DNA of 9,325 nt from an uncultured Eubacteriales bacterium (GTDB lineage Bacteria; Bacillota; Clostridia; Oscillospirales; CAG-272): positions 1 to 9,325 of the forward strand of contig CAKSJC010000054.1 of NCBI GenBank assembly GCA_934462885.1, in the 5' to 3' direction. The translations under genes were made by a program, and so were the position numbers. The number at the start of each line of letters is the position of its first letter. The stretch's first letter is position 1. This document shows positions 1-7,305 of this stretch, piece after piece. The notes under the pieces were generated by a model. That model had not been told where the DNA came from and did not search any database. It saw nothing but the letters and a program-made list of their open reading frames with translations.

Positions 1-558
1 GCTTCCATGGACGCCGCGGAAAAATTCAGGCGCGACAGCGCGCTTTGCAAAGCGGCGGAATCTCTTGTAAGCTTCAGATACGCGGAGTATATTCTTCTGT
101 ATGCGGCAACAGCAGACGAAATTGATGTGTCGGATATAGCCGCAAGCGCATTTGCAAAAGGAAAAAAAGTGCTTTTCCCGAGATGTGACAAAAAAACTCA
201 TACGATGCAGTACCATGTTGTAAACTCTCTTGACGAGCTTTCACAGGATGCGTATGGTATTCTTGAGCCTCCCGCTGAAAACCCCATATATGATTTGGAA
301 AACGAAAAAGGGGCAGCCGTATGCTTCGTTCCGGGGCTTGTGTATGACAGAGCCGGGTACAGACTCGGATACGGCAAAGGTTTCTACGACAGATATTTAT
401 CAGCGTTTTCCGGATGCACGATAGGAGTAGTTTATTCGGATTATATATTAAATGAAGTTCCTCGAGGACGCTTCGACGTCTCGGTGGATATTCTTCTTAC
501 CGAAAAGGGAGTCCGTGTCACAAAGGATAGCAGAAAGACACATCCCGGAAAGGCTTAA
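1..558 (+). CDS. 5-formyltetrahydrofolate cyclo-ligase, 5'-truncated by the window edge
   Basis: Catalyses the ATP-dependent conversion of 5-formyl-THF to 5,10-methenyl-THF, a cytosolic salvage step of folate one-carbon metabolism. Numbering from the ATG at 7, the family's nucleotide/substrate loop is clear at residues 109-131 (PGLVYDRAGYRLGYGKGFYDR), with the upstream YGILEP segment at 83-88 and a C-terminal VPRGRFDVSVDILLTEKGV-type end at 151-169. The reading frame is open back to base 1. The family normally has about 20 more N-terminal residues, including a basic Lys/Arg-rich helix before the segment seen here. The ATG at 7 has no visible ribosome binding site, so the true start is probably upstream of the window. 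The stop at 556-558 lies 2 nt before the next gene, which implies an operon. Family assignment is firm. The alternative name fthC/ygfA-type is equivalent. Confidence 0.93.
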   Translation, partial: ASMDAAEKFRRDSALCKAAESLVSFRYAEYILLYAATADEIDVSDIAASAFAKGKKVLFPRCDKKTHTMQYHVVNSLDELSQDAYGILEPPAENPIYDLENEKGAAVCFVPGLVYDRAGYRLGYGKGFYDRYLSAFSGCTIGVVYSDYILNEVPRGRFDVSVDILLTEKGVRVTKDSRKTHPGKA

Positions 559-560
559 TT

Positions 561-1481
561 TTGTCTTCAAGCCATAAAGAAACATTGTACGCGCCGCTTC
601 TTGTTTCCGCGGTGTTTGCTTTGACTCTTGCGTCACGCTTTCTTCCGGCAGGAGTTCTCGGAATAGACGAAAATCCGTATCTTTCGGTAGTCGTTATGCA
701 GCTTATCGTATACGCGCTTCCGACATTGTTTTATTCGAGAATAAAGGGGCGCGAGTTTACTCCTAAGCTCAGATTGAAACTCCCGGGAGTGTCAAAGATC
801 ATATTTATTATTTATTCTTCGATATTTCTCATATCGGGATCGATACTTATAAGCGTTTTGATGTATAACGCTTTCCCAAATAATTTTTCGTCATCGTCGG
901 TGTCGGAATACGCTGCTTTTGCGATGAACAGCAGATTTTTCGACGGATTGTATCTTATTGTTGCTTTTGCGATACTTCCGGCGTTTACGGAAGAATTTCT
1001 TTTCAGAGGCGTGATTATCGCAGAGTATGATAAGAATGGCGCGGCAGTCGCCTCTCTTATGAGCGGCGTCATGTTTGCGATGTCCCATTTCAGCTTTGCG
1101 AGGTTTCCCGTATATTTTTTCGCCGGAATAGTTCTTTCGATTGTCCTTTTTGCTACCAGATCGGTCGTAGCGTCCGCGATAGTACATACGGTGTATAACG
1201 CGGTAATATTGCTTTGCGAAAAATATATACTTCACCTAGCGGATAAGCAAAACGTAAGTTTTGTTCTGTTCGAGATCATAGTCGGAGCAGTAATGATACT
1301 TTCCGCTATGCTGGTATGTTATGAAGCGTATGCGATTTATAAGGGATACGCAGAACAAAATGTAGAATCCGAGTATGCAAAAAAATCAGGGAAAAGCGCT
1401 TTTACAAGAATAGCGGAAACGTTTTTCTCGCCGACTTTTTTAATACTCGTTATCATATTTATTGTCGGCGCCGCCGCGTGA
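561..1481 (+). CDS. CPBP-family intramembrane glutamic endopeptidase (CAAX protease/Abi type)
   Basis: A multi-pass membrane protein of 306 aa with roughly eight hydrophobic segments (about 10-30, 41-58, 78-102, 126-141, 162-199, 203-221, 232-256, 288-304). The conserved CPBP motifs are all present: EEFLFR at 144-149 (the EExxxR catalytic motif), FAMSH at 172-176 (second motif His), and HTVYN at 209-213 (HxxxN). Known family members cleave prenylated CAAX proteins in eukaryotes. Bacterial relatives are linked to peptide maturation, immunity or envelope functions, and the substrate here cannot be inferred. The TTG start at 561 is supported by GGAAAGG at 547-553, which lies inside the end of the preceding gene, with a 7-nt spacer. 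It follows the folate gene by 2 nt and precedes MltG by 45 nt. That suggests cotranscription, but not that it processes MltG. Confidence 0.88.
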   Translation: MSSSHKETLYAPLLVSAVFALTLASRFLPAGVLGIDENPYLSVVVMQLIVYALPTLFYSRIKGREFTPKLRLKLPGVSKIIFIIYSSIFLISGSILISVLMYNAFPNNFSSSSVSEYAAFAMNSRFFDGLYLIVAFAILPAFTEEFLFRGVIIAEYDKNGAAVASLMSGVMFAMSHFSFARFPVYFFAGIVLSIVLFATRSVVASAIVHTVYNAVILLCEKYILHLADKQNVSFVLFEIIVGAVMILSAMLVCYEAYAIYKGYAEQNVESEYAKKSGKSAFTRIAETFFSPTFLILVIIFIVGAAA

Positions 1482-1520
1482 TTGTCAGACTGCTGCTTAC
1501 AGAAAAAGCCGACGAGATAA

Positions 1521-1538
1521 AAAGAGGTGATATTTACG
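1521..1538 (+). promoter_or_regulatory. Strong ribosome binding site overlapping the nominal mltG start
   Basis: AAAGAGGTGAT at 1521-1531 contains eight consecutive bases (1524-1531) complementary to the 3' end of 16S rRNA. The in-frame GTG at 1527-1529 is part of this site, so it is a poor start candidate. Eight bases after the GG at 1526-1527 comes ACG (1536-1538), followed by codons for Asp-Gln-Asn-Asn-Lys. An ATG at that place would be a textbook start. That ACG is the functional start, or a mutated or mis-assembled ATG, is inference. Confidence 0.6.
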
Positions 1539-3410
1539 GATCAGAATAATAAAAACACGGAATTTGATGAAACAAAGACTTTCGATGTGAATACACACAC
1601 GGCAAGTACCGTAAACAGAGCGATGAACAGAGCTTCGGGCGTGAAAAGGGGCGCGTTTAATCACGCACAGAATGCACCGAGCACGTATCCGGCGGATCAA
1701 CAAGCGAACGGTATGCGCAGACAGGGAGGAGCGCTTAACGAAAGAGGCTCAAAAGCTGCGGAACAGATAAATTACAGACCGTCAAATAACGGAAGACCGG
1801 CGCAGGGCGCGATAGGAAATATTCCGAAAAACAGGCCGCAAACTCAGTACCGGGCAGAGCAAAATCCGACACGTATAGATCGAACAGGATATCCGCGCCA
1901 AACTATGCAGCCAAGACAAGATCGCGGAGCAACGGCATCATATATCGGTGCGAACGCAAATGAACAAACCGGACGTATTCACTCATCGGGCGAACACGCC
2001 GCAATGCAGCGTGGCGTTTCTCAGAACGGAAACTTTGAGGCAGGACGCCAGGTTACACGCCATCCCGTCACGCAGCGTCCCGTCACACAACAAGAGAAAA
2101 CCGATTTTGGCGGACGTGCTGATGTACAGGGTAAAAAGAACATCATGCAGCACAGAACCGTAAGCCGTGACGGGTGCGCGGAAAGCGGTGCGTCATCAAT
2201 GATGAAAACAAAATATAACTCTTCATCATTTGCTCACGATAACGAGAAAAAAAATCCCCATAAATCTCCCAAAAATAAAGATATGATCGGCGGAGACGGA
2301 AACAATACCGTTATGGGTATTGTTAAAACGGTCTTATATATAGTATTTGTTCTTGTAGCGTCAATTTTTCTGTCAGTTTTTATCATACTTGTCGGAAACG
2401 ATATTTTTGCATTTGTAAAGTCTGACGAGATAGTTGAGGTTACTATCCCGGAGTATGCGACTCTCGACGATGTGGCTCAGATATTGCACAAAGAAGATGT
2501 GATTAAATATCCGAATATTTTCAAAATATATGCTCATATAAATCATGATAACGGCGAGTATCTTGCGGGAACTTATTCAGTTTCTCCTATGGAAAACTAC
2601 GACTCGCTTCTTTCAGATTTCAAATATAAAGAAGAAACCGGAACAAAAGAGATACGGATACAGGAAGGATATACGACCGATGAAATCATAGATCTTTTCG
2701 TTTCCGAGGGAATCGGAACCAGAGAGGGATTTATCGATGTTATCGAAAACTATGATTTCGACTACTGGTTCGTGCGCGAGCTTGAAGAAAACGGAATACC
2801 TGAGGGAAGAATATACCGCCTTGACGGGTATTTGTTCCCGGACACCTACGAATTTTATGTGAATTCCAGCGAGTACACTGTAATAAACAAGCTTCTCAAG
2901 AGGTTCGGACAGATTTTTACTTCAGAGTACCGTAAGCAATGCGAAGAATTCGGATATACCGTCGACGAGGTGATAACTCTTGCGTCGCTTATAGAAAAAG
3001 AAGCAGGATCGCCGTCTGAATTTTTTACGGTGTCATCCGTATTCCATAACAGACTTAATAATCCGACGTATTTTCCGCGTCTTGAAAGCGATGCGACTAT
3101 CGTATATGCCATTCAGCACGAGACGGGTACAAGACCTACATTAAAGGCAAGCGATCTTGAATACGATACTCCGTACAATACGTATAAATACCAAGGTTTG
3201 CCGCCGGGGCCGATAGCTAACCCCAGTGCGAGCGCAATTCTTGCAGCGCTTTCTCCCACGGATACTAACTATTATTATTTCGTCGCAAATAACGGAACGA
3301 CATACTTCTCTGCTACCAAGGCGGAACATGACGCATATATTGCGCAGTTCAGAACGGAAGAAAGCGTTCAACAAACTACAGGTGATGCTCCGATAACGAG
3401 CAATCCGTAA
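1527..3410 (+). CDS. mltG: Endolytic transglycosylase MltG with long disordered N-terminal cytoplasmic tail
   Basis: A membrane-anchored lytic transglycosylase that cuts nascent glycan strands and so sets peptidoglycan strand length. Of 627 residues, about 1-263 are low-complexity and rich in Arg, Gln, Asn, Gly and Ala. One transmembrane helix follows at about 264-290, a LysM-like subdomain at about 303-365, then the YceG/MltG catalytic domain. Seen directly: LDGYLFPDTYEF (432-443), ITLASLIEKEA (483-493) with E490 matching the catalytic Glu, and YNTYKYQGLPPGPIANPS (550-567). The family is usually about 340-400 aa, and the excess is all in the tail. The start is uncertain. GTG 1527 lies inside GAGGTGAT (1524-1531), a perfect match to the 16S anti-Shine-Dalgarno, and the best-spaced in-frame codon is ACG 1536 (624 aa). 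The first in-frame ATG, at 1623, has no binding site. Confidence 0.93.
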   Translation: MIFTDQNNKNTEFDETKTFDVNTHTASTVNRAMNRASGVKRGAFNHAQNAPSTYPADQQANGMRRQGGALNERGSKAAEQINYRPSNNGRPAQGAIGNIPKNRPQTQYRAEQNPTRIDRTGYPRQTMQPRQDRGATASYIGANANEQTGRIHSSGEHAAMQRGVSQNGNFEAGRQVTRHPVTQRPVTQQEKTDFGGRADVQGKKNIMQHRTVSRDGCAESGASSMMKTKYNSSSFAHDNEKKNPHKSPKNKDMIGGDGNNTVMGIVKTVLYIVFVLVASIFLSVFIILVGNDIFAFVKSDEIVEVTIPEYATLDDVAQILHKEDVIKYPNIFKIYAHINHDNGEYLAGTYSVSPMENYDSLLSDFKYKEETGTKEIRIQEGYTTDEIIDLFVSEGIGTREGFIDVIENYDFDYWFVRELEENGIPEGRIYRLDGYLFPDTYEFYVNSSEYTVINKLLKRFGQIFTSEYRKQCEEFGYTVDEVITLASLIEKEAGSPSEFFTVSSVFHNRLNNPTYFPRLESDATIVYAIQHETGTRPTLKASDLEYDTPYNTYKYQGLPPGPIANPSASAILAALSPTDTNYYYFVANNGTTYFSATKAEHDAYIAQFRTEESVQQTTGDAPITSNP

Positions 3411-3434
3411 AGTTCAAAAATCAAAAAAAGAAAG

Positions 3435-3475
3435 GATCGGGGGAGCTTTTTCATCTTGAAAAAGTTCCCCCGATC
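3435..3475 (-). terminator. Intrinsic terminator between convergent mltG and yihY-like genes
   Basis: Arms 3435-3453 and 3457-3475 form a 19-bp stem with a single G-U pair and a TCT loop. Its outer ten pairs include the G/C-rich GATCGGGGGA/TCCCCCGATC block. The + strand has no T-run after it. On the - strand the hairpin is followed by CTTTCTTTTTTTGATTTTT (complement of 3416-3434), so it is best read as the terminator of the minus-strand gene ending at 3508. It may also stop or protect the 3' end of the mltG transcript, whose stop codon lies 25 nt before the stem. Confidence 0.85.
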
Positions 3476-3507
3476 AAAGTAGCGGAATTTGAAGGCTAAA
3501 TATTCTG

Positions 3508-4347
3508 TTATGATATGGTTTTCTTTGCGAAAAAGAATTTGTTTACCTCGGCGCCGAGAAGAAGAATTATCATGCAGAAGTATAACCAAAGCATTATAAG
3601 ACACAAAGCCGCGAGCCCTCCGTAGATGTACGAGGCATTCGGGAAATGCGCAATGTAGAGCGAGTAAAAATATGAAAATACGACCCAGCCGAGAGATGAA
3701 AGAAATGCTCCCGGAACATGGACAATTATTCCGTGACGGACGTAACTGCTCCTGTGGGCAATGGAAGAATAAATAGCCGTAAAAAGAATTGTCGTCATTA
3801 TTATGAAGACAGGTATTCTGAATTTCATTATTATATCTGTAACGCTTCCTTGGAGACCTATAAGCCCGATCAAAAAATCGCCGAAAAGGAGAAGCGCTAC
3901 CGAGAAGATAATGAGCGCGATAAAAATGACGGTAGTCAAAAGAGATTTGGCTCTGTGAACGATTATTCCCGTATTTCGCGGAGAACGATACACAGTCTCG
4001 ATTCCGGATCGTATAGCCGCAATCCCTTTTGAAGCGCTCCACAGAGTAGTTACTGTGGTTATTGAAAGAAGTGAAATGCTCGGTATGTTTTTAATTTCCG
4101 ATAAAACAAGATTAAAAATCTCCAGAACGCCGCTTGAGTATTGGAAATCAAAAAACTGTGCCGGATCTTTATCGGGGATAAAGACTCCGACCAGCGTAAT
4201 AAGCAGAGCAATAAAAGGAACGGTTGATATTATGACGAAGAAAGATGCTTGTGCGGCATACACTGAAACTTTATCTTTTGAAATTTCATCCGCTATCGAC
4301 TTGATATATGTCATAAAATTTCTGAAACCGACAACGCGAGACTTCAC
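3508..4347 (-). CDS. YihY/BrkB-family inner membrane protein
   Basis: A predicted six-helix membrane protein of 279 aa from the UPF0761/YihY-BrkB family. Its molecular function is unsettled; the old RNase BN label for this family is a known misassignment. Family signatures: AAQASFFVIISTVPFIALL (31-49), TLWSASKGIAAIRSGIETVY (101-120), and the C-terminal YGGLAALCLIMLWLYF with LLLGAEVNK (242-257, 262-270). Hydrophobic segments lie near 32-57, 90-106, 135-163, 178-197, 207-232 and 241-267. I place the start at GTG 4347 because AAGGAGG (4359-4353 on the - strand) precedes it by 5 nt and the protein then begins at the usual family N-terminus. The frame stays open to an ATG at 4467, but those 40 extra residues lack a binding site and look unlike the family. 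It is transcribed alone, convergent with mltG and divergent from nfo. Confidence 0.9.
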   Translation of the reverse strand: MKSRVVGFRNFMTYIKSIADEISKDKVSVYAAQASFFVIISTVPFIALLITLVGVFIPDKDPAQFFDFQYSSGVLEIFNLVLSEIKNIPSISLLSITTVTTLWSASKGIAAIRSGIETVYRSPRNTGIIVHRAKSLLTTVIFIALIIFSVALLLFGDFLIGLIGLQGSVTDIIMKFRIPVFIIMTTILFTAIYSSIAHRSSYVRHGIIVHVPGAFLSSLGWVVFSYFYSLYIAHFPNASYIYGGLAALCLIMLWLYFCMIILLLGAEVNKFFFAKKTIS

Positions 4348-4434
4348 TGGTTCCTCCTTCAAAAAACAAAAATGCCTTGTAGTATAGCTTGAGAAACGTC
4401 GTATATGGAAATACCCAAAAATCTGTATTACTTT

Positions 4435-4463
4435 ATTATATAACATTATTTTTGATAAAACAA
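4435..4463 (-). promoter_or_regulatory. Sigma-A-like promoter for the yihY-like gene
   Basis: On the - strand, TTGTTT (4463-4458) is followed after exactly 17 bp by a perfect TATAAT (4440-4435). The spacing is ideal; the -35 matches consensus at three of six bases. Initiation would fall near 4428, leaving a leader of about 80 nt before GTG 4347. The same AT-rich 150-nt region must also hold the promoter for the divergent nfo operon. There I see TTGATA at 4452-4457 but no convincing -10 at the right distance, so I do not call it. Confidence 0.55.
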
Positions 4464-4498
4464 CCAAAAAAATAAAAAAACTTTTATAGGAGACAAAT

Positions 4499-5338
4499 AT
4501 GTTTAAAATAGGATGCCATTTATCAACCGAAGGCGGATATCTTTCGATGGGAAAGAGAATACTGTCTGTTGGCGGAAATACGTTTCAGTATTTCACAAAA
4601 AATCCGAAAGGCGGACGAACAACAAAAAATCCGGATCCAAATGACGTTGCCGATTTGTTCTCGCTGATAAAAGAGAATAATATGATAATGCCCTTGGCGC
4701 ACGCTCCTTATACCTATAATCCCGCTTCAAAAGATGAAGCTGTACGCCAATATTCTATGGAATCAATGAGCGGTGAACTAAAATTTCTTGAAAGCCTTCC
4801 GGGGTCGCTTTATAATTTTCATCCGGGCTGTCATGTCGGACAGGGCGTGGAGGTCGGATGCGGCTATATTGCAGACCTTCTTAATAATGTTCTCTGGAAT
4901 GGGATGCACACTAAAGTGTTGCTTGAAACGATGGCAGGAAAGGGTACGGAAATCGGACGTTCGTTTGAAGAGCTGCGTGATATAATAGACAGAGTTGATC
5001 CGTTGCTTCGCGAAAATCTCGGAGTTTGTTTCGACACCTGTCACGTCAGCGATGCCGGGTACGATATTATAAACGATCTCGACGGAGTTCTGCGCGAATT
5101 TGATCGTGCGGTGGGACTCGACAGACTTTACGCAGTACACCTTAACGATTCTATGAATCCTCCGGGATCACATAAAGACAGACACGCAAAGATAGGAGAG
5201 GGCGAGATTGGGAGCGCAGCTCTTGTGCGGATAATCAATCATCCGCTTATCTCCGACAGACCGTTTTACCTTGAAACTCCGAACGACCTTGACGGATATG
5301 GACGTGAAATAGCTTTTCTTCAAGAAAAAAGAAAATAA
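4499..5338 (+). CDS. nfo: Deoxyribonuclease IV (AP endonuclease, Nfo family)
   Basis: A cytosolic base-excision-repair enzyme that cleaves the backbone 5' to abasic sites and trims blocked 3' ends, using three zinc ions in a TIM barrel. At 279 aa it has the usual family length. All nine metal ligands can be placed by alignment to E. coli Nfo: H68 (LAHAP), H108 (NFHPG), E143 (LLETMAG), D179 and H182 (FDTCH), H214 (AVHLNDS), D227 and H229 (KDRHAKIGEG), E259 (LETPN). The N-terminal GCHLSTEGG segment is also typical. ATG 4499 is preceded by AGGAG (4488-4492) with a good spacer. It is the first gene of an apparent operon with gatC, whose start lies 18 nt after its stop. No functional link between DNA repair and tRNA amidation is implied by this arrangement alone. 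Confidence 0.96.
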   Translation: MFKIGCHLSTEGGYLSMGKRILSVGGNTFQYFTKNPKGGRTTKNPDPNDVADLFSLIKENNMIMPLAHAPYTYNPASKDEAVRQYSMESMSGELKFLESLPGSLYNFHPGCHVGQGVEVGCGYIADLLNNVLWNGMHTKVLLETMAGKGTEIGRSFEELRDIIDRVDPLLRENLGVCFDTCHVSDAGYDIINDLDGVLREFDRAVGLDRLYAVHLNDSMNPPGSHKDRHAKIGEGEIGSAALVRIINHPLISDRPFYLETPNDLDGYGREIAFLQEKRK

Positions 5339-5356
5339 AAAACGGGAGGACTCGGT

Positions 5357-5821
5357 ATGGGTGAAAAAATACCGGCTACTGTAATTTCATCTTTAGCTGA
5401 CGGTACTCTTCTTTCGGAAGCCTCAGTCACGGCAGAGGAGGTTGAAGTAACAAAAATGGCTTCACTTACCGAGAGACTGCGGGATGATAAAAAAGCTGAC
5501 ATTCCACAGTTTTTTGATGTGTACTGCGTACCGAACGCGCAGTCTGAAATAAATACTTACACTGAAAAGCGCGGTGTAGGATCGGAACAATCCGACGGAA
5601 TTCAAACCGAACCGGTGAACAGCGCAAATGTAGCGGAACACCGTTCCGCTGTAAACAACGTCAAATTAGAGTTAAGATCGAATTACGAAGAATCGAGACG
5701 CATTGCAGACGGCGTTGTTCTGCGCTCCGATGTATTAAATCAATCTCACGTTACACTTTCGCATTTTCACGGATTCGACGGAGAATATGTAAGAATTCCT
5801 AAAGTGATAAAGGAGGAATGA
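5357..5821 (+). CDS. gatC: GatC-like subunit of the tRNA-dependent amidotransferase, long and divergent
   Basis: GatC is the small scaffold of the GatCAB complex; it wraps round GatA and contacts GatB. The call rests on position (its stop overlaps the start region of gatA) and on two weak matches. VTAEEVEVTKMASLTERL (24-41) resembles the GatC opening helix, and LRSDV (122-126) with DGEYVRIPKVI (141-151) resembles the C-terminal LReDe...gyfxVPkvi motif. At 154 aa it is well above the usual 90-100. It has about 23 extra N-terminal residues and a polar, apparently unstructured middle (about 60-110) where GatC normally has a second helix and short linker. The ATG at 5357 has GGGAGGA (5344-5350) at a 6-nt spacing, so the N-terminal extension looks real. 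Family membership is probable, not certain. Confidence 0.72.
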   Translation: MGEKIPATVISSLADGTLLSEASVTAEEVEVTKMASLTERLRDDKKADIPQFFDVYCVPNAQSEINTYTEKRGVGSEQSDGIQTEPVNSANVAEHRSAVNNVKLELRSNYEESRRIADGVVLRSDVLNQSHVTLSHFHGFDGEYVRIPKVIKEE

Positions 5822-5823
5822 CG

Positions 5824-7305
5824 GTGGGAAAGGACGAAATAATAAAAATGACCGCGTGTGCTCTGTCGTCTTCTCTCCATAAAAGAGAAATCTCCGCCGA
5901 AGAGACGGCACGCGCCTTTATTTCACACATAGAAGAAAAAAACGGCATCATAAACGCTTTTATAACAAAAACTTCGGCAGAGGCGATAGAACAAGCGGAA
6001 AAAGCTGATCGTATGCTTTTGTCGGATAAAAACGCTCACTTTCTATGCGGGATTCCGTATTCGATCAAAGATAATTTTGCAACACGCGGAATAAGAACTA
6101 CATGCGCTTCCGCTATGCTTGAGGATTTTTTCCCCGATTATAATAGTACGGTCGTTGATAAGCTAACGTCATGCGGATCGATAATTCTCGGCAAGACGAA
6201 CATGGACGAGTTCGCCATGGGATCGGGAAGTGAAAACTCGTATTTCGGAGACGTAAGAAATCCGCTTGATATGTCCCGTTCGGCAGGCGGTTCTTCGGGC
6301 GGTTCGGCGGCAGCGGTAGCTTCATTTATGTCGACGTTTTCGATAGGAAGCGATACGGGAGGAAGTTCAAGAGAACCGGCTTCATTCTGCGGACTTGTGT
6401 CGATGAAGCCGACTTACGGTCTTGTTTCACGCTTTGGACTTACGGAGTTTGCTTCTTCTTTTGATACGGTTTGCCCAATCACAAGAGGAGTACCTGACAA
6501 CGCGAATATTCTTTCGGCTATTGCCGGACGTGACCCGAGAGATATGACGAGCCTGGACGCACGTGAAGACTTTCTTTCTGAGATAGAAGCCGGAATAGGT
6601 GGAGTCAGAATCGGATTTGCTTACGACGTTCTTGACACCTGCGAAGAGAGCGTCAGAAAAAGCGTCGAACGAGCGGCGCTTGCGCTGGAAAAACTCGGCG
6701 GTAAACTGACAACGGTGAAATTGCCGGAGCCTTTGGATTTGCTTGAACTTTACCTCGGCATGACGTCAGCCGAAGCAGCATCCAATTTAGCACGTTACGA
6801 CGGTATTAAATACGGAATGTCATCTCCGGGGGAAGATTACAGAGAAATAATGAGAAACACAAGAACGGCAGGATTTGGAAGCGAAGTTAAAAGACGCATT
6901 ATCGCGGGGGATTATATTCTTTCCAAAACCGGAGGAGAAAAGAATTTCGGTAAAATGCAAAGCGAGCGTATGAAAATAATTTCTGATATAAGAGCAGTTT
7001 TTGAAACTGTTGATATCATTCTTATGCCGACTGTTTCGAAAACTGCGTTCAAACTAAAAAAAGAGGGCGGCGCAGGAGAAGAAAGGTACGGAAGCGACAG
7101 CTTTACTGTACTGGCAAATCTTACGGGATGTCCGGAGATCACTCTTCCGGCAGGCGGAGACGGACAAATGCCGTGCGGAATATCACTTATGGGAAAGAAA
7201 CTTTCGGAAAAGCTTTTATACAAAGCTGCACTTGCGCTCGAAGCAGAAGTGTCATGCTATGTTAAAAATGAAACAACATTGTTTGATGCTTGTAATACAA
7301 TTTGA
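5824..7305 (+). CDS. gatA: Glutamyl-/aspartyl-tRNA amidotransferase subunit A
   Basis: The glutaminase subunit of GatCAB. It releases ammonia from glutamine, which is channelled to GatB to amidate Glu-tRNA(Gln) or Asp-tRNA(Asn). It belongs to the amidase-signature family. Numbered from the ATG at 5818, the Lys-cisSer-Ser triad is complete: K84 (SIKDNF), S159 (AGGSSGGSAAA) and S183 (DTGGSSREP). Each is offset by exactly five from the S. aureus residues K79, S154 and S178. The LVSMKPTYG and FTVLANLTGCPEITLPAGG blocks are also typical, and the length fits a complete protein. I favour GTG 5824 (493 aa): AAGGAGG at 5810-5816 is only 1 nt from ATG 5818 but 7 nt from GTG 5824. The ATG would give 495 aa and an ATGA overlap with gatC. 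Coupled translation with gatC is likely. Confidence 0.96.
   Translation: MGKDEIIKMTACALSSSLHKREISAEETARAFISHIEEKNGIINAFITKTSAEAIEQAEKADRMLLSDKNAHFLCGIPYSIKDNFATRGIRTTCASAMLEDFFPDYNSTVVDKLTSCGSIILGKTNMDEFAMGSGSENSYFGDVRNPLDMSRSAGGSSGGSAAAVASFMSTFSIGSDTGGSSREPASFCGLVSMKPTYGLVSRFGLTEFASSFDTVCPITRGVPDNANILSAIAGRDPRDMTSLDAREDFLSEIEAGIGGVRIGFAYDVLDTCEESVRKSVERAALALEKLGGKLTTVKLPEPLDLLELYLGMTSAEAASNLARYDGIKYGMSSPGEDYREIMRNTRTAGFGSEVKRRIIAGDYILSKTGGEKNFGKMQSERMKIISDIRAVFETVDIILMPTVSKTAFKLKKEGGAGEERYGSDSFTVLANLTGCPEITLPAGGDGQMPCGISLMGKKLSEKLLYKAALALEAEVSCYVKNETTLFDACNTI

Noticed and set aside
561..1481. Abortive-infection or bacteriocin-immunity system based on the CPBP protease
   Set aside because: The family has such members, but the neighbours are folate and cell-wall genes, with no toxin, peptide precursor or transporter nearby.
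3368..4042. Long minus-strand open frame of 224 codons
   Set aside because: It is a different frame of the well-supported YihY/BrkB gene on the same strand and has Arg/Phe-rich sequence of no recognisable family.
4452..4457. TTGATA as -35 of an nfo promoter
   Set aside because: A good -35 match, but the bases 15-19 nt downstream are almost pure A, with no acceptable -10.
4348..4467. 40-residue upstream extension of the YihY-like protein from ATG 4467
   Set aside because: No ribosome binding site at 4467, and the predicted promoter lies inside this stretch. GTG 4347 has an excellent AAGGAGG and gives the family N-terminus.
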